Positions 1-14,771 of a stretch of DNA of 64,000 nt are shown piece after piece; within the stretch, counting starts at the first letter, position 1; every line of letters begins with the position of its first letter. Both the position numbers and the translations under genes were made by a program. Origin of the DNA: Prosapia bicincta (Eukaryota; Arthropoda; Insecta; Hemiptera; Cercopidae). The notes below the pieces were generated by a model. That model was not told where the DNA came from and did no database searches. It saw only the letters and a program-made list of their open reading frames with translations. The stretch spans positions 111,403,570 to 111,467,569 of the forward strand of contig JBAIZL010000003.1 of NCBI GenBank assembly GCA_036971475.1, read 5' to 3'.

Positions 1-2000
1 ATGAATAGTTAACCCGGACAGTCGTTTCGAAGTCCGCTTTTTAAATTAAAGTATAGAGGAATCATTAGGCCTAAGTTCGTTTGTAGTGGTAGCCTGGTAG
101 CCTAGTATGTCAGTTGCCCAACCCTTTTAGCGAGTTTACTCTCTAAATGTGGATTTTTTAACATGAAATTGTGTTGTGTTTCCTAAGAAATGAAGTCAGT
201 AAAAAAAGGGCAGTGAAATTTGTATTTCGAATGTAGAATAAGAGCAGTGACTAACTTTCAAGTTACCAAGGTTAAATTTTAATTTTTTAAATTGTCGGGT
301 CAAGAAAATTCTAAAGAAATCCAAATTCCTAATTTTAGGCCAAAAGTCGGGAATAAATAGTAATAAATAGAAACAAATATAAAGACAGTGAAATTATTAA
401 CTTGTAATGAATAAGAACATTTGAATATTAAAAACTAAATTTGCGGTAACACGTAAACCAGTGAAGAAATAATGGAGGCAGAAGAGCGATAACCAACTCA
501 AAATAATACAGAGGGAATCAATCGGATCACAAAGTAGATCTACCAAGTTCCTAACAAACTTCCCAAGTCTGTTCCAAACTAGTACCAAGATATACAAAGA
601 TGCTGGAACCTGCTGGAGTTATAAGAGATTAAAGCTTTCTTATTTCTTTGAAATAAGTATAAAGTTTAATAATTTGAGGTTAAAATGGAAAATAAAGAAA
701 TTTCTTTTGACGTAAATTTTCATGAAAATATGTTTTTGAGATTAGTGGATTTGTCTTGTTAGAACGAATAAACCCTGAGACAAATACGAGGCCATACTGG
801 TTTACGTCATAAAACCAAGATGGCGGTATTAAACTAGTCAGATATAAAGAAACGTTTAGAAATAGTCAGAATTTGAAATAATCACTTCAACCTTAAATAA
901 TGATAATTTATTTTAAATGAATATACAAATTAAAACAAGTAAACATGTTTGTAAAATGTTGCAAATTAAGAAGTAAATAAACTAAGGGGTTTTTTACAAA
1001 AATGTCAGGAATACAAGAGGAACCTTAACATATATAATTGTGCTACTTCTAGGGAACTGAACTGATGGAAATTTGTTTATATACAATAATTAATATGTCT
1101 AGAGGGTTTTTGATTTAGAAATAAATGTGGTTATAGAAAATTTGTATCTAATTATGTTCTTGTAATTTAAAAATTAATGGTTAGTTGTTTGATAGGAATT
1201 AGAGCAGTTGTTAAATCAGTTGTAAATCCAATATATACAAAGCCAGTTAGAAATAAACAAAATTTAGGGTCATGCAGAAATGTCAGGCAACATAAATGAA
1301 ATGTTTCACATAATGTTTATGTACTTTAAATAAGGATTTGAAATGAATTATATTCATGCTTCACTTAATCTGTTTTGAAAAATAAATTCACTGTTATGAT
1401 TAAAATAGAAACTAAAAAAATAGGACAAAATTAAAAATAATTTTGCCTGAACCTTTTGTTTAGTATCCAGGGCCCATAAATATTATTGTAGAAGGAAATA
1501 TCATTTAGGGTTTATCCTTAGATAGGAAATAGGGTTAATCATCCTTAAAGTAATAACCATAGCAAACGAAATTGAATGTTATTATAAAATCATAGAAATA
1601 AGTTGTTGTTTTGGCAACATACAAAGAAAGAATAACAAGATTTTCAGGTTAGTTATTTGATTACAAACGTGAAAATTTCTGATATAATTATGATATATAA
1701 CTATTTGTAATTTTGTGAGTTAATCGTGATATATTAAATATGTGCGATTCTCTAATAAAATTTCTATTTTTAATCGAAATTATGTTATGGTTGGTTTTCT
1801 GGGTAAAATTATGTGTTTTCTAGTTATTATTTTATGTATAATTATGAATGTACTACTACGAATTAACTACGGTAAATTAGATAAAAGCCTCATTAAAAGA
1901 TAAAAATTTCATTAAAAGTTGGTTGTTTTGTAGAAAAGAGAGATAAATAAATTTACAACTAAAGACTTTTAAAATTTTGTATTTGTTCAATTTTCACAAG
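1..2000 (+). repeat. Long unclassified dispersed repeat R1, copy 1 (left end cut by the window)
   Basis: The stretch aligns colinearly with 40,806-44,234, starting from a shared cccggacagtcg motif near base 13 and ending at a shared ttttcacaag (base 2000 here, 44,234 in the other copy). Beyond that point the copies have unrelated neighbours, so 2000 is probably a real repeat boundary. Bases about 1,082-1,214 have no counterpart in copy 2, where about 1.6 kb including a Tigger relic lies instead. I find no recognisable protein; the short minus-strand frame at 397-597 recurs in copy 2 but shows no known domain. The element class is unknown: long terminal repeats, terminal inverted repeats and an RT were looked for and not seen. 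Confidence 0.8.
802..827 (+). promoter_or_regulatory. Promoter-like module in R1: CRE-like site followed by a YY1/Pho-like site
   Basis: TTACGTCA (802-809) resembles an ATF/CREB site. Six bases later, CCAAGATGGCGGT (815-827) matches the YY1/Pleiohomeotic core AAGATGGCGG. The same pair with the same spacing is kept in the other R1 copy at 41,585-41,610, inside the best-conserved block of the repeat. The sites and their conservation are seen; promoter activity is inference. Confidence 0.4.
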
Positions 2001-2002
2001 AT

Positions 2003-4663
<2,661 letters not shown>

Positions 4664-4771
4664 AGTGTGTATGTGTGGGTGTATGTGTGTGTGTGTGTGT
4701 GTGTTAGTGTGTGTGTGTGTGTGTTTGTGTGTGTGTTGCGTGTGTTGTGTATGTGTGATGTGTATGTGTGT

Positions 4772-4831
<60 letters not shown>

Positions 4832-4882
4832 GTGTATGTGTGTTTTGTTGTGTGTGTGTGTATTTGTGTATGTGTGTGTGTG

Positions 4883-4976
<94 letters not shown>
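4664..4976. repeat. Compound (GT)n-(GA)n microsatellite
   Basis: Imperfect GT repeat with TTG, ATG and TGC interruptions to about 4,946, then about 15 GA units to 4,976. The His-Thr and Cys-Val frames overlapping it are artefacts. Confidence 0.97.
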
Positions 4977-4981
<5 letters not shown>

Positions 4982-5460
4982 GCGATAGTCTACTTTCAAT
5001 ACTGTGCTTGTATATAAACTTAACAGGTTTTTTTGCAAATACCGCTCGGTTGCATACGTTGATTCTGAAAAATCTCCTCTTTCAACCTAATAACTTACAA
5101 TATTTATTATAAAAATATTAATATTCAATAGTATCAGGCTTATAGATTATTGTACACCTTCTAATTCCCTTAAGGAAATTCATTAAAACACAAAATAGAG
5201 TGCAATATTTCCTTATAACAAGACAATAAATTATAATTTGCTGAGAAATATCAGTAAGTTGGGATTTAAGTCCAGTTAAACAATGAAGATTTTAAAAAAT
5301 TATTAGATAGTCCCTAACTGTACATAGGTATTAAATATATGCATTTAGCATATAGTCAATTTCTATTTTTATAGGAAATTTACATTGGAAACGATGTAAA
5401 CATAAATTCTCAATTTAGAGGAAAGCCGTTGTTTAGCCTAAATGAAATTATTTGTTTCAG

Positions 5461-5605
5461 AAGAGGATTCGCCCATGAACTAATAGAGGCTTACACGTGC
5501 CGCAAGTTGGATCTAAAGTTTTACTCTGGAAAGGAAAATGACGGAGCGCCTGTAGACGTTTACACTTAGAAAATAGAAGAACTTGAACTCAAGTGAATGG
5601 AGAAG
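5461..5605 (+). pseudogene. Decayed exon candidate, unidentified protein
   Basis: A good acceptor (ttatttgtttcag, ending at 5,460) is followed by codons starting at 5,462 that read RGFAHELIEAYTCRKLDLKF and then YSGKENDGAPVDVYT. An in-frame TAG (5,567-5,569) follows, then KIEELELK, a TGA (5,594-5,596) and MEK, ending at a GTAAAT donor-like site (5,606). Amino-acid composition is unlike the surrounding AT-rich noise, and both splice sites frame it, so I read it as a real exon that has gained two stops. A stop-free version could instead be two separate short exons. I do not recognise the family. No companion exon was found nearby. Confidence 0.4.
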
Positions 5606-6970
5606 GTAAATTTATCAAACTATAAAGTAAATGTATCTAGCTTGATATTTACTCCGAGAGGTTCTATTGGCTTTAGACTTAGCATTGTGGGATGTATTTT
5701 ATCGAGACAACCTGAATTTTAACAACGCAATGGTTCCTTGTTCAAAAACTTTAGCGCACATAATAAAAATTATTTTTTCTTACAATTTATCGCTAGCAGT
5801 TTTGATTTTGCCAAAAAGTAATCAATAACTGAGTATCGCATTGAAAAAACTCAAGCATTTATTTAAAAATTCATGACATTATTGCCTAACATTTCTTTCT
5901 ATCGTCTTCTGTCTTGCTTAAAAAGAAGTGTTGAGTTGAGCCGATATTCTTTCGTGCAAAGTGGAGCATCCCTACTTGGCCTCACTTGCAACAGAGATAA
6001 TAAAATGTCCCCACTTAGAGGCTGCAACACAATTTAAAGGTACGACTTCACGGACCTTGAGACTTCTCAGTATTGATAGTTGTTTAGTGTGTGCAAAACA
6101 ATTTGTTAGTTTAAAAATGTTTAACAATTCGTAAACGAATAACAAGACGGTAGAGTATGAGCTTTAAGACAAATCAATAAAGAATAATGGAACTAACGCT
6201 GTTTGCTGTTCCTCACCCTACTATAGCAACAGTACGTTTATAGCAAAATAGTATTCTCTAGTGAGAACTGCCTTACAGCTAAGAACGTGTGTATTGTAAA
6301 CTTGTGACGCGTTATTGTGGTAATATATATTTTCCAACATGTATTCCAGTAAATTTTATCAATCTACATCTTGTGAGATTTGGTACACTTTTCAGTCGTC
6401 GCTTTCTTATCTTTTGTTTTACAATAAGCCTTTTCTGTTCGTTGCTGTTTTTTTATAATGCTGCTGCTTTACACATCGCGACTGAAAATAGCATTCGTGA
6501 TTACTTTTGTTTTATACGTTCTTATAAATTACCTTTTCTTGTAGATAATCTTTACTTGTGGAAAACACTTACTTGTAGATTGCTTTTTCTTGTAGACAAC
6601 ACTTATTCTTGTAGAATAAGTGTTATTGTATATTACATTTTTGTGTAAATTCCCTTTTTTTAGAATAATGTTTCTTGTAGAAAACCTAATCTTGTAATCT
6701 AACCTCTTTGTCTTTGTGTGAGGTATCGGAACTTTGCTGGTATAACCCTTCATTCCCGTAGATAAAGAGTGTTTAAATGGTAGTTGATTTCAATTTACAT
6801 GTAGAATTATTACTTCCTAGGCATGCAATGGTGTTCACATGACCTCTAATGCAGCATACAGCTTACACACATTGAAGCATGTGGTATTATCGTTTTGCAA
6901 ATAAACCCATTTTAAACCTATTTCAACTTTTCCATTAGCGTCAAGTTCACTGGACAGTTCTTTTTCGAAC
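5606..6970. other. Intergenic; cluster of TCTTGTAGA motifs at 6,529-6,695
   Basis: No gene recognised. Between 6,529 and 6,695 the word (T)CTTGTAGA recurs about six times at irregular 20-50 base spacing, once inside the palindrome acttattCTTGTAGaataagt. It looks like a decayed minisatellite. The open frames across it lack any domain. Confidence 0.5.
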
Positions 6971-6974
6971 ACCG

Positions 6975-7508
6975 AGTCTTTTTCACTTCCACATGAAGTG
7001 TTTTTATGTTTCTGACTAAAAATATATCTTGTTCTTAACTTCAACTTGAAACTTCTTTTTGTACGTGATAATTGTTTTAACGTGTTCTTTGTAAAGTGTA
7101 CCATTTCCCACATGCATAACCTACTCTCTGTACAGCTTTATTGAAGAAGTTCTTAAAGTCAAATAATTACCTTGCGCTGGATAAAGATGCAGCCTCTTCA
7201 GCAACTCTAGAGTGAAATGAACAAAAATCAATCTCCAATCACAATGTTTTTAAAGTAGACAAAAAGTTCTAGTTAGGCCAGTTATCGCCAGCATCACTAA
7301 ACGTAAGAGATCGCTCTTTTTCGAGTCTTTCCGCTTTCAGATAAAGATGTTTCTAAGTAAATATTTTTTGTTCTCAACTTCCACTTAAAACTTCTTTTCG
7401 TACGTAGTATTTTTTAACGGTTAAATTGTGAAGTGTACCAATTCACACATACATACGTCTGTAGAGATCTATTAAATAAGTTCTCAAAGTAAAAAAATTG
7501 CCTCCGCG
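6975..7508. repeat. Diverged direct tandem duplication, period about 338 bp
   Basis: 6,975-7,170 and 7,313-7,508 align through shared landmarks (gttctyaacttc, cttcttttygtacgt, gtraagtgtacca, aagttctyaaagt). Copies are roughly 70-75% alike by eye. The minus-strand frame at 6,835-7,113 lies mostly in copy 1 and is not conserved as an ORF in copy 2, so coding is unlikely. Confidence 0.7.
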
Positions 7509-7819
7509 TTTGATAACAAACATTTGTTGCTGGTAGCTACAAGGGGAATGGAGTACTGTACACTACGTGATAGTAAGTACAAACAGCAATCCCTACTGCC
7601 CTTCTGTACTAACAATACTTTTGTACTGTACTGTAACATTTTACAAATTATACAGTATGTAATGTACTTATGCAATTCCCATATCTATGTACATGTACTA
7701 CTGTATACTGTAATTGTCTGTAGGTATAGTATTTAACACACCTCGTCCTTATTATCCGGGGTTCCACGTTTCCGCGGTAATTTTGGAGCCTGTTACCCGC
7801 GGATATGGAGTTACAACTG
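7500..7819. mobile_element. 3' end of a Tigger/pogo-like DNA transposon
   Basis: The right edge, read on the minus strand, starts CAGTTGTAACTCCATATCCG and continues with GCGGGTAAC and ACCGCGGAAACGTGGAACC. This is the paired 'CCGCGG' style of Tigger/pogo terminal repeats, followed by a TA dinucleotide (7,820-7,821) as expected for TA target duplication. Inside lies a tract rich in gtactgta words, common near Tigger ends. No transposase remains and the other terminus was not found, so the left limit is approximate. Confidence 0.55.
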
Positions 7820-7821
7820 TA

Positions 7822-8095
7822 ATCATATTTGTCCTCATTGTTATGCTTGTATTTTTACCTTTTTATTCCTCTCTATTTACAGTTTGAATACCTGTAATAG
7901 TTTTTATTTAAAGGACAAAAACATCTTAAATAGATTGTTTAATAAGCAGTGCCCCTTCTATTTGCCCGTACGCATGCTTTGACACTTCTATAGATGCAGT
8001 TGCATTTTTGCAGGTGCACATTTTAAGATGATGTGTAAAGTTTAAAACCGTGTAGTATTTGGTTTCTTTTACAAATTACATTGTCCAAAACGTGG
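7822..8095. other. Unique AT-rich spacer
   Basis: Nothing recognised between the Tigger end and the following Penelope-like fragment. Confidence 0.5.
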
Positions 8096-8410
8096 CAACT
8101 AATAGTTTAAAACTTAGGTATTTATTAGGAGAACTGACTTAGTTTAATGAAGCAGGCTTTCTGGAATTAGTTATAATTTTACCTAATAATGCTTACTTTC
8201 AGTTAACAATGGACTTTACAAACAATTTGTAGGCTCTCCTGTTAGATCTAACACATAGCCTATATAACCCATCATGGAATGGGGGATCTAGAATATCTGG
8301 GAAAAGTAAAACACATTTAAATCAATATTAACAGCTTGAGGATATTTTCACTGCCGTTCCTACGCATAGAATACGTGGTGTAGTCGATTTGCTTAATATA
8401 TGTAGTTATG
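8096..8410 (+). pseudogene. Penelope-like RT fragment (PLE2 family), copy 1
   Basis: Nearly the same sequence occurs at 18,145-18,445. Motifs in order are GFLELV..LPNNAYFQ and, after a frame change, NNGLYK-like then a GSP-like turn, matching the segment before the RT '(A/P)xGSP' box. A DIFTAVPTHRIRGVVDLLN stretch at about 8,341-8,400 matches the segment after the catalytic YVDD box of Penelope-like RTs. The tyrosine and first aspartate of that box are lost. Stops and frameshifts show decay. Identification rests on motif order and on comparison with the second copy. Confidence 0.6.
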
Positions 8411-9184
8411 ATATAATTATATATTTTAGGGTTAGCCTAAAGAGAATAATAGCCTACATTTTACCTGGTTTTTGCTACAAGTAGACCTATCCTTATAAAA
8501 TGATTATGAAAACCTCCAGTGTATAGAGTTTGTGTGTTACAATTTTTGCAAATTCCTGGAACCTTGGAATTAGGTTTCGTGTTTCCGTTGACTTTGTACA
8601 TCGTCAGGTATAATGTTTTAGCAGTTTAGGTGAAGTAAATTAGATATAATGTTGCCTCTACTATTTAAAACTAATTTTATAACGACTCAAATTAACTCAT
8701 TGACAGGAGTTGTAAAATTAGTTTAATTTAAGCGTCTCTAAGGATTGCTTGGAAGCTACTTTCTGCGCAGCTGTACCAAGTTAGAATAAAATGTTCACGT
8801 AGATAGTGACTGCCCTAGCCGTTACATCTTGGTCGAATGTTGTCAATATACAACTCTGACTGCAACTGTAAATACTACGTAAGCTTTAGAAAATATTAAA
8901 CATCATGAACACGGTAAAAGTGTCAGCCCGCTCTGGATGTAGCTGAAACAAAGCTCTCAGGGCAAGTCATGGTAAAACAGAGCTTTTCCTCTTATTCGTG
9001 ACAGGAAACTGTGAGTATGTAGCACCTGTAAAACGTTTAACAAATCATTTTTGTGCAACACGTAGATTACTAGTTTAAATTTAAAGTAAAACGAGGTGGT
9101 GCCAATAGTTTTACAAAATTTAATCTAGTTATTTACATTTTTTGCATGTAATTTATGGTTTTTTTAATATTTTTGTAAGTCAGC
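8411..9184. other. AT-rich spacer without recognisable gene
   Basis: No domain, splice-framed exon or structured repeat was noticed. A short acgwggtggtgccaatagtt-like phrase near 9,093 also occurs near 18,845 and 45,140, just outside other LINE/SINE-like repeats. Confidence 0.5.
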
Positions 9185-9935
9185 TGGAACATAACTGTGA
9201 AGCAGAATCTTTTTTTTTTTTTGTATTATGGTTAGGGATAAGCGGGAAATATGGACAGAAGCCGTCTGTGTGTGTTGTGGGGGGGGGGGGGGTAGGTGTG
9301 TATATACCCAGTGAGGAAATGAGTGTGGAAGTTGGATGTACATGAGCTTGTTTGTAGAGCCTTGTTGCTAAGTGTCGGAGGTGTTATTTGATGATAGGCT
9401 CTTTCAAGTCAGTAAGAAGCAGTGTTAATCTTGTACATCTAGGGGTCTTCGTGATTGTTTTGGAATAACTGGAGTCTGCGTGTGCATGAGTTGCCTGCAT
9501 AGCCCCAGACGGGTGAAGCGTACGTGAGTATCCTGCGCAACATAGATACGTATATAGTAGTATCCGCCCGTAGTGAAAGTGGGCTTGTTCTGTTAAGCAT
9601 AAGATGCAGCTGTGTTATTCTAATTGTTGCTCTCTTTAACGTGTTGGTAATGTGAGGGTCCCAAGTCTGGCCTCTGTCGAGTATGACTCCCAGAGATTTG
9701 ACCTTGTTCCCCCAGTGAAAGTCCTCGCATAATACTTTTATTGGTGTGTTGAGTTTGTGTGTTTTACGTTTGGTGAGAAACATAGCCTGGCACTTGGCCA
9801 CATTCACCCTAACTATCTAGTAGCTCAGCCATGATTCTAGTACTGTAAGGTGGTCCTGTAAATTTGAGAGTATTAGATGTGGTTCTCATGACTGAACGGA
9901 TAACGTGGTGTCATCTGCATTTTTGGCAATTTGTG
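9185..9935 (-). pseudogene. Jockey-like LINE: RT catalytic and C-terminal region plus 3' UTR
   Basis: Read on the minus strand from 9,935. AKNADDTTLSVQS carries the RT catalytic Asp-Asp pair (usual F/YADD; here the aromatic residue is Asn), followed by an in-frame stop. Then come LQDHLTVLESWLS, VNVAKCQAMFLTKRKTHK, VKSLGVILDRGQTWDPHI and LRRILTYASPVWGYAG, the classic RT palm/thumb region of jockey-clade LINEs. The open part is 9,439-9,807. The remainder to about 9,185 matches the 3' part of the LINE copy at 19,025-19,240 and includes a G-tract (about 9,278-9,291). Truncated at the 5' side and interrupted by stops, it is inactive. Confidence 0.9.
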
Positions 9936-10261
9936 TGTTCAGTGTTGGAAAAAAAGGAAATATTTATTTTTCGCAAATTTGAAAACCCTTGCATTTTTGG
10001 TATTACAGATTATGGAGGATGGTATCACACAGTCATGTTGTGCTAAATAGAGGTTTTTAAAATATTTCAAATATAAATTTATACGTAACATTTTTGAAAC
10101 AAAAATATTAAATGGTAGTTGTGTAAAGGTATAAAGGTTAGAGTAGCAAATAAGTCATAAGATACTCTAAGTTCATAAATAAAACGTTATAACGGTAAAA
10201 ACTAACATGGCCGATGTCACCCGACCTTCTCTGAACATAATAATTTTGACAATATAATATA
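9936..10261. other. AT-rich spacer
   Basis: No feature recognised; the short plus-strand frame at 9,864-10,046 lies over the end of the LINE and is not coding-like. Confidence 0.5.
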
Positions 10262-10880
10262 TACAGGAGTCCCGGAGACGCTTTGACGAGTCCCCATTAG
10301 CAGGCCTTTGCACTAACGATCTTGTGCTTCAATAAATATTGGATATGGCGGGAATATTCGGTGTAACTCTTACTGCGGGTACAATTTTGTCACCCTTGCC
10401 CCGGTTCCACGACAATACATGGCTACTACCTGCACGTGGTTTGTAGGATGCTGGGTAGCATGAAGAGAGGCCACAGACCCATTGGGCTCCATTGCCAATT
10501 TGCTGAGAATGAGAGATTTTTGACAGATAAATAAAACGCAACTACATTCTTAAGTTACTTCTACGGCTTCTATTAACAAACTGTTTTAGGTAAGGCGCCT
10601 TTACAAAGGTTTTGATTTAACACAATTACTTTTTTACATTCTATATCCAACACGCCTCACCTTCGGTGCAACAAAGGCTTGTATCTCTTGACAATGTATT
10701 CACGGAAACTTTGAAACGAATACAACATCTTGGGCATATCTATGTTCAAAAAACATAAGGTTAATCGCCACAGCGCGCTAACACCACTCGCTACTAATCC
10801 TGAGGCAAGTACATTATGTTTACCTCAGCAAACATGAGGTTTCCATGGCGTAGCCTAGAGCCTAGAGCTATTGTGTTACA
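10262..10880 (-). repeat. Composite repeat, module B, inverted copy
   Basis: This is the reverse complement of the module at 59,290-59,690 and 63,460-63,890. Shared landmarks include the tggggactcgycaaagygy end block, the ggatgctgggtagcatgaagagag phrase, the gcgcctttacaaaggttttgat stretch and the gcctcaggattagtggcgagtggtgttagt phrase. The minus-strand frame at 10,329-10,541 falls in the repeat and is not conserved as an intact ORF across copies. Confidence 0.8.
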
Positions 10881-10929
10881 GGGGGAAAAGCGTGCGTAAA
10901 AAAAAAAAATAATAAAACTCCAGACATGG

Positions 10930-11330
10930 ATTAAATCTTACTGACCTAGAAGACAACTTGTAGTTTTCCTGAAACATGTATGTATAGAGAATTATATACT
11001 GTTGTTTTTATAATATTACTTATAAATAGATTATAAGCTATAGTGGTGCTCCAAGAAAGCTAATGTATTTGTTGAGTGTTTTTTTTTATATTAACTTATT
11101 ATATTATTCTGTTTTTTTAGCACTTAAAGCCAGCATTTACCTTATGTAGTCTATGTAAGCAAAAGTAATTTTGTAGCCTGGTGTTGCCATTTGTAATACA
11201 TTGATTTAGATCTTAGCAAAGTTTAAATTGTGTATTTTTTAATAGAAAATTTCGGCCATCCATTTCTATAATCTAAGCAATAAATTCCAACAGTTTCGGA
11301 GCAGTTTTACGCAGCTGTGAATAATTACCC
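10930..11330 (+). repeat. Composite repeat, module C, copy 1
   Basis: About 400 bases aligning with 52,690-53,068 from 'agaagac..cttgtagttttcc' to 'ttccaacagtttcgg.gcagtt'. Roughly 88-90% alike by eye. As in the other copies, a (CA)n tract follows shortly after (11,541). Module B next to it is in the opposite orientation, unlike the colinear B-C order at 52 and 59 kb, so one module was inverted or inserted separately. Confidence 0.85.
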
Positions 11331-11540
11331 TACATTTAGTGTTGAAGAAGTTTAGCGAATTTAATGACATTTTATAAAAATATGTGGTTAAACTAAAATA
11401 GCTGGTAATAGTGTGGGCCGTTCTTAAATCAACGTGCGACATTATGGATTACACTGCCTTGTGATATAGGTTTATTTGTGTTTGTATTGGTGGGTGGATA
11501 TATAGCACTGATTTGAATTATCTCCCTCAATTTCTCTCTC

Positions 11541-11556
11541 TCACACACACACTTAA

Positions 11557-11604
<48 letters not shown>

Positions 11605-11616
11605 CACACACAAACA

Positions 11617-11666
<50 letters not shown>

Positions 11667-11668
11667 AT
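11541..11668. repeat. (CA)n microsatellite
   Basis: Imperfect CA repeat preceded by a short CT run. It sits downstream of module C, the same position as the (CA)n tracts at 53,139 and 60,030. Confidence 0.95.
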
Positions 11669-11796
11669 GGACGTCCCTGCCTGCAAATCCAGCTGAATTT
11701 GTAATTCACAGACACACACAGATACACAGTTGTACAGGCACACTGAGTTTATAACCTGTTTAATTAAATGACTACAGTTTTGTAAAGAAACTGAAA

Positions 11797-12664
<868 letters not shown>

Positions 12665-12840
12665 TTATGTGCCCAGATAAAATTACCTTATTTGTAGCGA
12701 CAAGCCTAGATTCCAGGAACAATGAATCTTTCCATGGAAACAATAATGTAACAATGAATCTTTCCATGGAAACAATAATGTAACAATGAATCTTTCCATG
12801 GAAACAATAATGTAACCTTAACGCGTGATACCAGGCAACC
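12665..12840. repeat. Dispersed repeat containing a 3 x 32-bp minisatellite
   Basis: Three identical 32-bp units (starting aacaatgaatctttccatgg) occupy 12,718-12,813. Each carries the palindrome TCCATGGA. The flanking sequence (gcccagataaaattacc..caagcctagattcc) matches 57,347-57,440, where the unit is single and imperfect, so the triplication is local and recent. The minus-strand frame across it is just the repeat read in phase. Confidence 0.9.
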
Positions 12841-13468
12841 ATACATCAGTCATTGTTAATATCTTTACAAGAAAATATTGTTAAGTTTTTACAAATAATT
12901 CTGTATTTTTATACCGAATAAAATATTAAAATAGGCCTATTTATCTAAAATTATACATAAAGGGTAATGAATTGATTCTGCTTTGTAATTACATAGAAAA
13001 CTGAAGCCATTTAATCCTTATATTATTAATAAAACGACATATTTGCCTTTCAACAAATCATATATTTAATTCGTTTACTTTATTTTAGATAAAGCATCTT
13101 CTACAGTTTTTTTCGATACATTCCCGAAGGCTATAATTTTTATTAATTTCTTAGCTGTGTGTTATTTACTTAGTTCTTGATATCCTAAAATGCTCAAATA
13201 ATTACATATAAAGCTAATATGGGTTTTACTTAATGACCTATACAAACAATAGTTGAACATAAGCGTTGATACTTTGCTATTAGTACTCGATGAAATCGTT
13301 TAATACACCAAAGTATATACACACAGAGAGCAACAGAGCATCAGACACAGGCAAAACTCTCAACTCAAAACAATAACACATTTACGCCCTCCACAAGTTC
13401 TACCCACGCACAATAAACACCATAAATATAGAATTTAATATAAACTAATTAGGACGTAAACAAATGAC
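12841..13468. other. AT-rich spacer
   Basis: No feature recognised up to the piggyBac-like element. Confidence 0.5.
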
Positions 13469-13472
13469 TTAA

Positions 13473-14767
13473 TCCGGCAGAGGTCGCGTGAAAAATAAAA
13501 CGTGTGGTCGCACACGGTGGATCCGACCGGGTCATTTTATTAATGAAAAAAAAATATACTGAACAATATTTTTTTCTAAAAATATATGTATCGTAATTAA
13601 GTATAATGTATTTACTTAAGTTCTATTAGTTGTAATTGTGACAATAATGTACTAATTAATTTTAAATAATATTTTAAGATTTAACAAATTTATTGTTTGA
13701 AAGAAATACAAGACTTTAGATAAATTGTCATAACATACGGACTATTTTACAAAGACTTATGTATAATAATATATTCTGGAAGTAAACTAATTTATGAATA
13801 AGGAAATGTACTGGATGTTTACGATAGCTGTAATGAAAAAGTACCAATTTTGAAACAAAATGTGTCGAATGTTTAAGTAAATTTATCATAATATTACAAT
13901 TATAGTGATGAAATTCAACCCTACAAATGTATGATTTTAAAAAAAAGTTACATATTATATGTCTAAGCACCTTGAGGGTTATAGCAATTAACTTCCTTCC
14001 GATTGATGCCCTAGGTTGGTAGTACAGCTGAATATCCCGCCTTATACTAATCAACAACGTCTACTCCCCCTTTTGTTGAATTGTAAAATGTTTGGATGTA
14101 GAGTTTATTTTGATATCCAGCTTTGGAATCAATTTCATCATTATTATGCAAGGTTGAGATGAGAATAACTACTATATTATGGGCAGTAACTTTTAATTCC
14201 CTCTAAATCCAAAAATGTTTGAGGTTACAGGTCGATATTTTGTACCAATGAATTCCGTTGGAATGTGTAATTCTTCTTCGTCTCCTGAATACTCTGATTC
14301 CTCTTGAACTTCAACATGATCTTGTCGTTCATCATCTGAATCCGGTTCTTCAACGAGTTCAACAGTAGGCACGTCACGAGAAAGTTATCTTCGAACACTA
14401 CCAGGAATTTCAATCCTTTCTTCACTTTCCACGCTATCTAACAGTCTAGCAGTATGTTGCGTAGTAACACAATAAATATAACACTCAACACACTAAACGA
14501 TCAATAACACAAAAGCAAAATTAAAAATTATGTCACACTTTAGCGCATGCGAGGGGTCGCGCACGGTGGTTTCCACACTGGCTTTTCTCTAGGATGCTGC
14601 ACTAAGACACACGTAGGTGATAACGAAAATACAAACACAGCATTCGACAGCGGACGAGTCTATTTGAAGGTACCGAGGGGGTGGAAGCTTGCAAAAATCG
14701 GCAGTTCGAGTTATTAAGAAAACAGTGAAGGCACGGTGGAAAAGACAGTGACGCGACCCCTGCCGGG
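13473..14767 (-). mobile_element. piggyBac-like transposon, internally decayed
   Basis: Both ends abut TTAA (13,469-13,472 and 14,768-14,771), the piggyBac target site. The terminal inverted repeats are TCCGGCAGAGGTCGCGTG on the left and, reverse complemented, CCCGGCAGGGGTCGCGTC on the right. Subterminal inverted words (cacggtgg, e.g. 13,516, 14,561 and 14,732) are also present. The element is 1,295 bp, against about 2.3-2.5 kb for autonomous relatives. It retains only an N-terminal transposase piece on the minus strand, so the DDD catalytic domain is deleted. Between 13,480 and 14,220 no coding remains. Confidence 0.85.
14225..14460 (-). pseudogene. piggyBac transposase, acidic N-terminal fragment
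   Basis: Reading the minus strand gives ARLLDSVESEERIEIPGSVR, then a stop codon, then VELVEEPDSDDERQDHVEVQ and EESEYSGDEEELHIPTEFIG. An acidic N-terminal region of this style precedes the catalytic domain in piggyBac-like transposases. Identification is mainly from its location inside a TTAA-flanked element with piggyBac-style ends. It is broken by a stop and truncated at its C-terminal side, and cannot catalyse transposition. Confidence 0.6.
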
Positions 14768-14771
14768 TTAA

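Noticed and set aside
6835..7113. 92-residue minus-strand frame
   Set aside because: Sits in a tandem duplication whose second copy does not keep the frame; no domain.
9864..10046. 60-residue plus frame
   Set aside because: Antisense to the LINE RT catalytic region.
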